The notes beneath the pieces are model-generated. The model was given only the letters and a program-made list of their open reading frames with translations, had not been told where the DNA came from and did no database searches. From Parietichytrium sp. I65-24A (taxonomy: Eukaryota; Sar; Bigyra; Thraustochytrida; Thraustochytriidae), in the NCBI GenBank assembly GCA_012862575.1, contig BLSF01000008.1, positions 124,001 to 188,000 of the forward strand: a stretch of DNA of 64,000 nucleotides. The letters are read 5' to 3'. Shown here piece after piece: positions 51,501 to 58,414 of the stretch. How positions within the stretch are numbered: position 1 is the first letter of the stretch; the number at the start of each line of letters is the position of its first letter. Both the position numbers and the translations under genes were made by a program.

Positions 51501-51535
51501 TCCCAGCCCGGCGGAAGTCCATCATTTCCAGACAT
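45536..51535 (-). CDS. Giant WW-RanBP2 zinc finger-FYVE-armadillo repeat protein
   Basis: A 1999-residue single-exon scaffold protein. Domains in order: WW1 (5-35, LPPGWEMSTDPESGRPFYIN), WW2 (40-72, LPAGWEQQ then WDDPR), RanBP2-type zinc finger (about 108-135, WSCPSCTFENG), and FYVE-type finger (about 205-260, DRRHHCKCCG then RRVCDLC). Then come some 1300 residues of armadillo/HEAT-like helical repeats with recurring GG-x-x-x-L-x-x-LL and A-x-x-AL-x-NL patterns. A Pro/Ser-rich linker with short coiled coil follows, then a second RanBP2-type finger (about 1925-1950, WKCAACTYENS) and a last CxxC finger of LSD1 type (about 1965-1993). Predicted binding: proline motifs, ubiquitin or RNA, and PI3P. 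No catalytic domain. Start MSGNDGLPPG, stop TGA. Confidence 0.88.
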   Translation of the reverse strand: MSGNDGLPPGWEMSTDPESGRPFYINHNTMQTSWTPPVETPLPAGWEQQRDAEGRIFFVNTATNKSQWDDPRLGLNEESSNGHQVSYPDFGHEHSTQSYDSYERSSSSNQWSCPSCTFENGASDSACKMCGTERGGGSSSTNPSSSTSSSGNYGGGYGHDDIDPATAAAIAAAQAEDEEYFKNVSSEEQRHITDPRDLSPHMVPDDHSQVCTLCAKLFSWKDRRHHCKCCGSLLCHECSSRKAKFSIPGLKEQERRVCDLCFDHQSAGDRHCYLRYIGILRDAGSSRNDDRMLALRGIADMIEKLPDALQETASVDQQATAMRTLDVVQRCGGEATLCELLNPNDPNDVQIQSARIIASIAAVAANSPVDSQATLSRFSVCSELSQGSVGMKAIATMLSRPNSPWEAHMHLAHAMYLLGDLFEIQEASRTMRVLPALCEALLASQEQLQSWATMAVSRLVAGNIKNIDEMLDANGMQALVLLLSSSNIGIQEHAANAICSGLELEDQSKYESQGAHLASRVRDAMVQLGGATTAVKLLRSDSPTIARAGLKLIRYLSNGQAEVVRAAGAVPVVVALLASRDQDSQASAAQILRNVAVCSRAGSQTILESGGLAMCVSLLSSPEPSTKANAAALCEAFAGDEQGASIILDGGAVPLLVNLVRYPENDVRWPAAGALVQLLQAGQQCKQAVVNAGGVEALLGLENSSDPAVLRQLIGAIYAFVSDTVLLQTLTRRVSPSTMAMKLLQMLGNRHAIRLDDATIEMLLLAVAVLCGARDGEEGGSKADESHLTPEERMQRNQEQQTRDLVSSNGAPLVIPLLVNAHNKPALVLAAFRLLLSVCESPSGAQGVAKAGGVKAVVRALDETLHLEGDTGESYQLVYHLRWYGLTLFGKLCGGNASNNTLTDATVDDIKYGVRAIAKLLDESSQSLHAQDKVAIQVSAVRALCNLSRHSGNWEIIVNDALPQLIEILLSEAAQPALLMDIATIISNLAKLEKHCDVVLDAGAVFALLGLLSEKDAGAIEAGLTCLNSLAESSKRCRLAIVEQGGAGKLLPIAEQRPQPLQGAALQCLVILSKEPANGPKITAEPGATDSLLRLMKSSDPKSAELSLQVLLAVAKDSENLWEQLVVNADIDSSIALLKLGPPRVQAQAVSTIAALCGDSPGYALCASPTILEILPIIVRLLSPPEHFGADKSESPAKEAAAACALLSAAPAARAGLLDADVVSALVNLLLRERRLGRPRSATSEHTLQALFAFSKTDKDEVSPDEPPQIGLWDRIHKLNKRRDTIDAVIAILDAHIRDTSPTPSGCNRFDLCEEAIELLSRLPENLTPNEATLLGRSARSVNLIMGESCPETLMKACLSTLSRIAKDPSLSQILIAAGTIRSISLLLEPLTTQQGDNAQPLEPGNILQAASLVASLVKDSKDRSIDDAVIGTKAIPALAALITRTSELFHAEEHQTKALTAGLEAIASLAQGGVAVQKAIMASGDDVLPALAQVASRFDSRKELADEREDITRASHAMATLSRLATLDDHRLQIVSSENGVMQVCSRILESATKEQAKEHPGFCELVEATVQLLSDLGPCVASTSPELSQPLFSKALAESSYCSSWLAALQALENFTMSQDISMDMAKDLENVRILKGILEKTAAASMEHPISSSQLRHASAILLSLAYSVRESEDSQQQLTTLLETCAVVLTGKDLVKAENAVVVNNGLLALRQMLVDETVRAKVRNNSGLLRSIKEIGTSSESEVFSAHLASRIVAMLGTGEKLTKRPAVKAPAAPVQPPPAASATHHQSPTRTPPQGAPPSPMKSSYNAPSSGLNRTSSGHSLPPTSPLLAPSSAPPGIHKPPPLSKGPLLPTYSSAVPGGLRQSSRASSFSSSASDDRATLELAQKLQAEEDRKAKRHSGNGQPSYPAPPTQQQQPSVWKCAACTYENSMSDTKCDMCETARPASFGAGGGGGGGGLVSVKCPSCNSLLSAPGDSKTFRCMSCHSVSTTALNRV

Positions 51536-53173
51536 TCCTGCAGTCGCGGCTCCCTCAAACGTTGGTCAGTCCGTGAAATTCAAGCGCCTTCGCGTTGTTC
51601 AAAACCAAGGACACCGCCTGATCTGCGCCTCTTCTCCCGTTCCAAACCCGCACAAACCTCTCTCCAGCGCAGCTCCAGACCAACTCGATTCCAGCGTCCG
51701 CTCCCCAATCAGCCACTGCTTTCACTTCTACTTGCTCGTGCGCGAGAGTACACCTGCGCTTCCCGATCTCTCCACTCTCTTTCTGCTCGCTTCTCTCTCT
51801 GTCTGTCTGTCTGTCTGTCTCTGTCTCTGTCTCTGTCTCTCTCTGTCTCTGCTCTTGTTTCGCTTCTGAAGTAAGTACTTCTTCAATGATTTCTTTCGCA
51901 TTGTCCAAGATACATTGAACACATTGGATCATAGAAATTTATACAACGAAAATGACAGATGTTGGATTGGAGCTCGTTAAACCCCTCCGCCCATATCTCC
52001 CCCGCAATGATAAAATCCATCTATGGCGTGAGTATAGATTACGGGGGCATCGATCGCGTGGGGTTTAAGTCTCGGCTCCAAGAGTCAGATAGCGTGCGAA
52101 TGATACAAGTCCGGGGATTACGCGATGTGGTGGGAATGAAGGTAGAGTGGGATGTGGAGTGAGGAAAAGTTGAGTGGGAGAGGGCGTGAGGGATGGGTGT
52201 GGATGAAACAAGACTATTCTTCTGAAATTGAGCGAGACGTTGGATAACCGAAAAGGTAGGAACGGGAGTGACACTCCCAGGTCTTGCAAGCCCTTGTCAT
52301 TGGTGTCATTTGTCTACCTTCTCACACTTGCAGTCGTCAATGCGAGTAACGTTCTGAGTTCTGAACTGAGTTTTTCACAGCTCAAAATTCACTGAACATA
52401 ACTTTGTCCAATTGAAATGAAAACTTGGTAGAATTTAGAATTTAGATTTCAGAGTTTCATCACTCACAAGAGTTAGGCGCAAGCCAATGACAACAATGAC
52501 ACGGTTTCGAAGGGTGCAATTAGAAATAAATACAGTAATGTTGGTAATTACTGTAATTTCTGCGCTGCGTTCTCGACCGTCAGCGAAGCTACTCGTGTGG
52601 AGCTGGTCGAGCCCCTCAATCTGGTCCTGTACTGAACCTGGTACTCGAGTACTTGGTGGTGGGCTGCTCCAAGTGTGGTGTTTCTTTTCTGACTATTTTC
52701 ATTGGAGATTTGCAATGCACAGCCCCAGTTGCAGAATTCAGAAGAAGGTTGGATTTTTAATCAAACGCACAAAAATCCTCATGTGGAGTCTGGAGTCAAC
52801 ATCGTCGTGACAAGATAGCATTTCGCGGTCTTCTCCAAGTCAGACCTGTCGTCAGCGGATCAACCGGAACCCACCTGCTCCACTCCCGGTTCCTCTGACG
52901 AGAACCCGTCAGAGCGTAAATCGAGGAAACCACCCCCAGACTCTGACACTCCCACCAGCGAACCCAAGGGAAGCTCTTATGCGACCAGGGAGGAACATCG
53001 GCGAAGGCGGTTGTTGGACTCTTAACCGATGTTCTAACCGTGCTTAGCCAAGATTGAACCTGAATTCTTCTTCTGAAGAGGAGACAAGGAGAGAGAGAGA
53101 GAGTATCGAAGGCAGACGCAGCGGTGAACGTAAAGGAGAGAAAGAGAGCGAAGACAAAGTTGAGACAGGAACC
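51536..53173. other. Divergent intergenic region
   Basis: About 1.6 kb between the WW/FYVE/ARM gene (-) and proteasome beta-6 (+). It holds a TCTG/TCTCTG microsatellite (51791-51850), GGTACTCGAGTACT at 52640-52653, and a GAGAGA run just upstream of the proteasome ATG. No gene is seen. Confidence 0.55.
51791..51850. repeat. (TCTG)n and (TCTCTG)n microsatellite
   Basis: TCTG units pass into TCTCTG hexamers, about 255 bp upstream of the WW/FYVE/ARM start codon. Confidence 0.88.
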
Positions 53174-54160
53174 ATGGCGACCATCGTGTCCACGGAGGGA
53201 GACTTGGTGTTGAACAACGAGCTGGAGGCCAACGCAGGTCCAAATGCGGCCGCAGGAGGAGCGATCCAGCATAGGTTTTCACCATATGTGAGTTTTGACG
53301 CGGCGGCTGAACGGGAGATGTGTTGCGTGGACTGACTCGGTGCGTGTGATGTGCTGCATGACGTTGGCTGAATACAGGACTGGAACGGAGGTACCATCTT
53401 GGCAATCGCGGGCAAGGATTATTGCATCGTGGGTAAGTCGGCTCGTTGACGTTTGGCAAGATATGGATGTACAGACTGACCGATGGATGAGGATTCTGCA
53501 GGATGTGACACTCGCTTGGCCACTGGGTACAGTATCAAGTCTAGGAATATTCATCGCGCCTTCCAGATGTCCGAGAAAACTGTGATTGCGTGCGGTGGTT
53601 GCCATGCAGATGTGCAGGCGCTCTACAACAATCTCAAGTATCGCTCAGTTATGTACAAGTTTGATCACGGCAAGGACATGAGCACCGTCGCAGCTGCACA
53701 ACTTCTTAGTAACACACTTTACTACAAACGGTTTTTCCCATACTACGCTCTTGCTGTCGTAGCAGGTCTCGATGACGAAGGTGTTGGATACTGTGCGGGT
53801 TATGACGCAGTCGGTAAGTGAAAGAAAATGCTGCCAAGTGTCTTTGTGGAAGATGTGTCACTGACAGTCATGTCTCTTGACATTTTAGGATCATACATTC
53901 GGAGTAGGGATGGATACACAGCAAACGGATCTGGCGCCTCTCTTGCCATGCCAATTCTGGATAACTTGTTTGGTAAGGTCGGAGTTTCGTCAGGCTTGGC
54001 AGAAAAGCCAGAGTTTACTGCAGCCGAAGCGGTCGAAATTATGAAGACTGCGTTTATTGCAGTCGGCGAGCGCGATATCATGTGCGGTGATGCAGTTGAC
54101 ATTTACATCATTTCCTCAACAGGAACCAAGCACGAGGAGTTCAAGCTCAAGGAGGACTAA
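53174..54160 (+). CDS. PSMB1: 20S proteasome subunit beta type-1 (beta-6)
   Basis: A non-catalytic beta subunit of the 20S proteasome core. Inferred exons are 53174-53287, 53378-53432, 53502-53813 and 53889-54160, giving 250 residues; the introns are 90, 69 and 75 nt, with GT-AG ends. The joined protein reads RFSPY-DWNGGTILAIAG, then KDYCIVG-CDTRLATGYSI, where the family has VASDTRL. The second splice restores this block. KRFFPYYALAVVAGLDDEG is the beta-6 hallmark, and YDAVG-SYIRS spans the last splice. The propeptide is about 33 residues and lacks the catalytic Thr, as expected for beta-6. It is convergent with the SulP gene, with 116 bp between the stops. Confidence 0.92.
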
Positions 54161-54276
54161 TTTTTTGTACCTTTTTCCTTTCTTTACCTCGCCTTATCCT
54201 TCACAAAATACTACATACATTTTTACTAAAAAATACTGTTCCCTTTCTTCCTGCGAGGAGGCGTGATGAAGGACTT

Positions 54277-55743
54277 TTAGTTTCGAACTGTGCCGGGATA
54301 GAACTCGCTCCCTTTTTGAGCGACAACTCCGACGAGGAGACCCACCTCTACCCCAAGAAAAAGTGAAGCGAGAAACACTGCACTGTATATGTACACTTGG
54401 ATGTTTCCCTGATCCCGCGCGTTCTCGCCCAAGAGCTTAAGAAACTCCTTGACGTCAACGAGGTTCGACACGGCGGTGAGGACAATAGCAGAGACAGCAG
54501 CTTTAGGTAACATCGCCAAAAACGAAGTTAGAGACAAAAGCGCGACCACTACAGCCACCGCGGCTATTCCTGTGGAGAGGGCCGACTTTGCACCACTCTC
54601 CGCGTTGATAGCGGTTCTAGAAAATGAACCTGTAACCTGAGGTGCCCGATTTTGTTAGAAGTGCTGTTTCACAAACGATTAGTACTTTGATATCAAATCA
54701 CAACTTACAGGATATCCGCCCACCCACGCAGTAAAACCGTTGCAGAACGCAAGTGCAAGAAGCTCATCGTTTTCTGAAACCTGCTTTGCATCACCTCCCC
54801 GCAGCTTTGTACTTGCCTTTGCAATCGCTGTGGCTTCAGCAAACCCCACAAGAGCGATCGGCACAGACGACACAAAGAGGCTGAAACCGGTTTTCGCGTC
54901 GGGCGGAAGGGAGGGAAACCATCTTGGACTGGGTAGACCATGGGGAATGTACCCAACGACGTCAATCTTAGTGCCTTCTGGCTGCTGCATGACAAACATG
55001 ATACTGAGGGCTACAACAGTCAGCGCCCCCAGCTTGGGTACCAAATTTTTGAACAGGCCCAGATAAGAGTTAGATTTGCCATGCCCGGCATGGGTAAACC
55101 GAATGCGTCTAAAGCCGACGAGCACAATGCAGCTTACAATTCCGCACAAACAGCTTGACAAGGCTGCGTTCTGAAGGTTGCTAATGGTGTACAGTATGGT
55201 GCTCAGAAACCCGCAAGACTGCCCATCAGCGCTTTTGCACTTGGCGAGTCCAAAGAGAGCCGGGAGCTGGGTGCTTCCGATGATCAGCGCAGCAGCCGAC
55301 GAAAAGCCAGATATGGCGCTTTCCGGCAGGAACGAAGATATCTTGGATCCCCAGCCCAAGAGCCACACCATTACTTGGACGGAGCACACCAGAACAGAAA
55401 GAAAGCACACCATGTCAACCCACTCTTCTGACCCTTCCGCCAGGTCTATTTTCTCCATTGCGAATCTTGACATGAGGGACATGACCGCCACAGGACCCAC
55501 CACAAGATACCTCGAAGTGCCGAAAATAGGATAGCATATTTGCAAGTCGCTGTACAAACCATACTGCGGGGGCAGGCCTGCTATCATGGCATACGACAGA
55601 GACTGCGGAATCGCCATAACCCCGACAGTCACCCCTGCCACTGTATCGTAGATCAAATCATTCTTCCAGTCATACGTCCAGAGCCAGTTTCTGATATGAG
55701 GCCAGCGCTTTGTACGCTGCGTGGCCCCGAGAAGGTCGCCCAT
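54277..55743 (-). CDS. SulP/SLC26-type anion transporter without STAS domain
   Basis: A multi-pass sulfate/anion transporter. Exons are 55743-54709 and 54636-54277, with a 72-nt intron (phase 0) inside GGYP|VTGSFSRTA, giving 464 residues. Diagnostic motifs: DTVAGVTVGVMAIPQSLSYA, AGLPPQYGLYS, then GSTQLP and VGFAEATAIAK. About ten membrane spans. The protein stops (YPGTVRN) right after the last span, where SLC26 proteins normally continue into a ~150-residue cytosolic STAS domain. The convergent proteasome gene leaves only 116 bp, so a missing distal exon is unlikely unless the genes overlap. The start is set at the first ATG (MGDLLGATQ); codons upstream are open but lack ATG. Confidence 0.85.
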
Positions 55744-55949
55744 CCCTAATTTTCCTTTGGCGGCCTCACCAACTTTCCAGCGAGGCTTCAAGTCACCCGA
55801 TCGTAAAGTCAATCGCACTCTCCACCTGAGCGTGTACCGGAGCTCGCCAGAGCCTTGCGGAGCAGCATACGATTCGGCACCTTACCACAGCTCTCTCCGA
55901 GGTTGGACGCGGGGATGGATACTCACAGCAAGTCCTGTCCTCCAGCACC

Positions 55950-56030
55950 AGATTTCAGATCTCAGACCTCAGACCTCAGACCTCAGACCTCAGACCTCAG
56001 ACCTCAGACCTCAGATCTCAGATTTCAGAA
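55950..56030. repeat. CTCAGAC 7-mer tandem repeat
   Basis: About eight exact CTCAGAC units. They are flanked on the left by GATTTCAGATCTCAGAC and on the right by CTCAGATCTCAGATTTCAG, so the variant end units mirror each other in order. Confidence 0.9.
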
Positions 56031-56314
56031 CTCGCCAATCACAGGTCGAGACCTCTCCGCTCCCTCAAGTCGAGAAAGTGCGGCTCTCCACAATCAACTG
56101 CAAGCTCTAACTCTCTCTCTTTGTCTTTGCCTCTATAACTTGGCCTCTAAACTCTTTGGTTAAACACTCTAAACTTACCAGAATTCAGAATTCAGATGTA
56201 TCTTGCCTCTCTGTGACCACTGTGACTACTGTGACAACTGAGACATACTGAGGCCACTGTGACCGTCTCCTCTTAGTAGAGGTTATTGTTAGCAGAGGAA
56301 GTGTGGCGAGTAAT

Positions 56315-56338
56315 GAGTACTGACAGTGAGTACCGTAC
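56315..56338. promoter_or_regulatory. GTACTGAC-n-GTGAGTACCG motif, copy 2
   Basis: About 160 bp upstream of the NIPA ATG at 56497. It is nearly identical to 3191-3214. Function unknown. Confidence 0.35.
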
Positions 56339-56496
56339 TGCAGCTGGTGATGTACTGATAGGGAAAGTGTGCGCGCTGTGAGAGAGGTGTGCGCGGGCCT
56401 GTTCGTGCGGGTACTAAAAGTGCGGGGCGGAAGGGCGCCGTAGAGTGTGCAAGGGCGTAGGTTTCGTTTCACACTGAAACGAGGGAGGAGAAAGGG

Positions 56497-57699
56497 ATGG
56501 CGTCCATGGAGAAGGTGAACACGTACTTGGGGGAGCTCGGTCTGCCTGCGCTGGACTACAGAACGCTGAGCGAGGGGTTTCTTGTGGCGGTTGGCGTGAT
56601 CCTGGCCACGCTGGCATCCTTCATCACGTGTCTGGGGCTCAATCTGCAAAAGCTGTCGCTGTGCACGGTAAGTTGGGAGTCGTGTGTGTGCGCTTTGGGT
56701 GTGTGCTTGGTTGGGTGTTGCGGCTCCGCTGGCGAGGGTCTGGCTGGTCATGGTGCGCGAATTCTGACGATTGATTCTTTGGCGTCGGGATCTCAGCCGG
56801 GGAATGAAACGTTGTCGCCTTGGAAACAGCCAAAATGGGTCGCAGGATTCATGTGCGTTGTGGTGGGGTCACTGATAGACTTTCTTGCGTTTGGGCTCGC
56901 CCCGCAAAGCCTGCTTGCACCTTTGGCAGCCCTGTCGTTGGTCTGGAATCTTTTCATGGCATCCTATTTGCTGAACGAGAGATATAACAAGACGGACGTC
57001 CTTGCTGTTTTCCTCATCTTTGTCGGAACGGGTATCACCATGATCTTTGCGAACCACACCGAGAAAGAGTTCACTCTCAACCAACTCAAGGCATTGTACG
57101 GCGAGAGCAGGATGATGGTGTACGGCACTATTGTGCCGTTGTTTCTGTGTGGTCACTATGGTTTTGTGTGGCTGGCTAGTGAGCGAAGACTTCCCTTGCG
57201 CTACGCCAAAGTTCTGGAAATGGTCGGTTATGCCGGATTTGCCGGGATCGTTGGTGGGCAGTCTGTGTTGTTTGCCAAGTCTACCGTCGAGCTGATCAAG
57301 GACGCGACTCACGGCGACGACGTTTTTGCTCACGTTGAGACGTACATGATCGTGACAATGATGACAGTGTGTCTCCTTGCACAGATCACCTTCTTGAATG
57401 GTGGGCTGAAACGATTTGACAGTCTTTTTGTGGTCCCGGTCTACCAAGCATACTGGATTATCAGCGGTGTTGTCGGAGGGCTCGTGTATTTTGGAGAGTG
57501 GGAGGAGTTCACCGGGTTACAGATGGTGATGTTTCTTTTTGGGACTATGGTCACCTTGTTCGGTTTGTTGGTTCTCACTACGAAGGATCACCACGGTATG
57601 GACCCTTCCTCCACTTATTCAAAAGTCCGCCTGGACTCAGATGAAGACTCTGAGATCGAGCTTACGTCTGGCGAGCGGACAAAGGAAGAGGATGTGTGA
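56497..57699 (+). CDS. NIPA-type magnesium transporter, paralogue 1
   Basis: A nine-span transporter of the NIPA/DMT superfamily, thought to carry Mg2+. Exons are 56497-56667 and 56797-57699, giving 357 residues. The inferred intron is 129 nt, a multiple of three with no stop codon, so an unspliced message would encode 43 extra residues. Splicing is favoured because the intron has GTAAGT and CTCAG ends, and its removal restores KLSLCT-PGNETLSPWKQP, which matches the paralogue (KLSLCATENANLKPWQQP). Family blocks: GLAPQSLLAPLAALSLVWN, FVGTGITMIFANH, GGQSVLFAKSTVELIK and PVYQAYWIISGVVGGLVYFGE. The C-terminal tail is acidic. It is one half of an inverted paralogue pair around NAT10. Confidence 0.9.
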   Translation: MASMEKVNTYLGELGLPALDYRTLSEGFLVAVGVILATLASFITCLGLNLQKLSLCTVSWESCVCALGVCLVGCCGSAGEGLAGHGARILTIDSLASGSQPGNETLSPWKQPKWVAGFMCVVVGSLIDFLAFGLAPQSLLAPLAALSLVWNLFMASYLLNERYNKTDVLAVFLIFVGTGITMIFANHTEKEFTLNQLKALYGESRMMVYGTIVPLFLCGHYGFVWLASERRLPLRYAKVLEMVGYAGFAGIVGGQSVLFAKSTVELIKDATHGDDVFAHVETYMIVTMMTVCLLAQITFLNGGLKRFDSLFVVPVYQAYWIISGVVGGLVYFGEWEEFTGLQMVMFLFGTMVTLFGLLVLTTKDHHGMDPSSTYSKVRLDSDEDSEIELTSGERTKEEDV

Positions 57700-58414
57700 A
57701 GGGAGCGTCCCACTTCACGAAGAAGAATTAGTGTGTAAAAAAAAGGTATGCCCAACTTTTGAAGAAGCGATATTTTCTGCCAGCGTAGAGTAACAGAAAA
57801 GACGACTTTGACTGATTGCAAATACCGAAACCAAAGCAAGCGGCCATGAAGCAAAACTAGTACGATGTTGGAAGCGCAAAGAGCCCCACATTTCGATGAT
57901 GCCACCAAATATTCCAGGCCCCTCACCTCATCCGTCCGAACAGTCATAACCCCGAGCACACAACGCCGATTCTCATCGAAATTAATCTCCGACAATAACC
58001 ACAATCCACGGCCCCAACCAAGTAGACACGGAACAAAAACCACGAAAACAACTCAAAGCAGACAAAGCAGCCGTCATCCATAATTCACGTTTCTTCATGA
58101 ACAGTTTCTTCCCCCATTTCTGCGGAACGCTTTTCTATGGCGCCTTTCCTCTCCACTTCCCTATCCATGCTTAGCAGGTCCTACCCCTTCCAAAAGCGTT
58201 CCGCAGCCCTCCCCTGCGTGCACCCATCCACCCACCCACCCACTCATCGCGCACCCTCTGCACATCGCAGAACCGCCCAACGTCGCGAGTACGCACAGTG
58301 AACCGTCCGCGTACCTGACCGAGGACCGTGTTCGTTTGTTCGTTTGTTCGTTTGTTCGTTCGTGGGCGAAGCAAGGAGACAGAGAGAGAGAGAGAGATAG
58401 GGAGATAGGAGAAG
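57700..58414. other. Intergenic region upstream of NAT10
   Basis: The NIPA 3' flank and NAT10 promoter. It contains CCACC-rich words near 58205-58240, (GTTTGTTC)n at 58330-58361, and (GA)n at 58379-58398, ending 16 bp before the NAT10 ATG. No gene is seen. Confidence 0.6.
58330..58398 (+). repeat. (GTTTGTTC)n and (GA)n microsatellites in the NAT10 leader
   Basis: About four TTCGTTTG units, then a short spacer and about ten GA dinucleotides. Both fall in the probable 5' UTR. Confidence 0.88.

Larger units (their letters stand above)
55744..56496. other. Divergent intergenic region with CTCAGAC repeat and GTAC motif
   Basis: Lies between the SulP (-) and NIPA (+) starts. It contains the CTCAGAC tandem repeat (55950-56030), CT runs near 56110, and the second copy of the GTACTGAC motif (56315-56338). 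No gene is seen. Confidence 0.6.

Noticed and set aside
25992-51535. Five consecutive minus-strand genes as an operon or biosynthetic cluster
   Set aside because: Each gene is separated by 0.7-2.3 kb with its own upstream region, and the products share no pathway. The eukaryotic context makes chance orientation the simpler reading.
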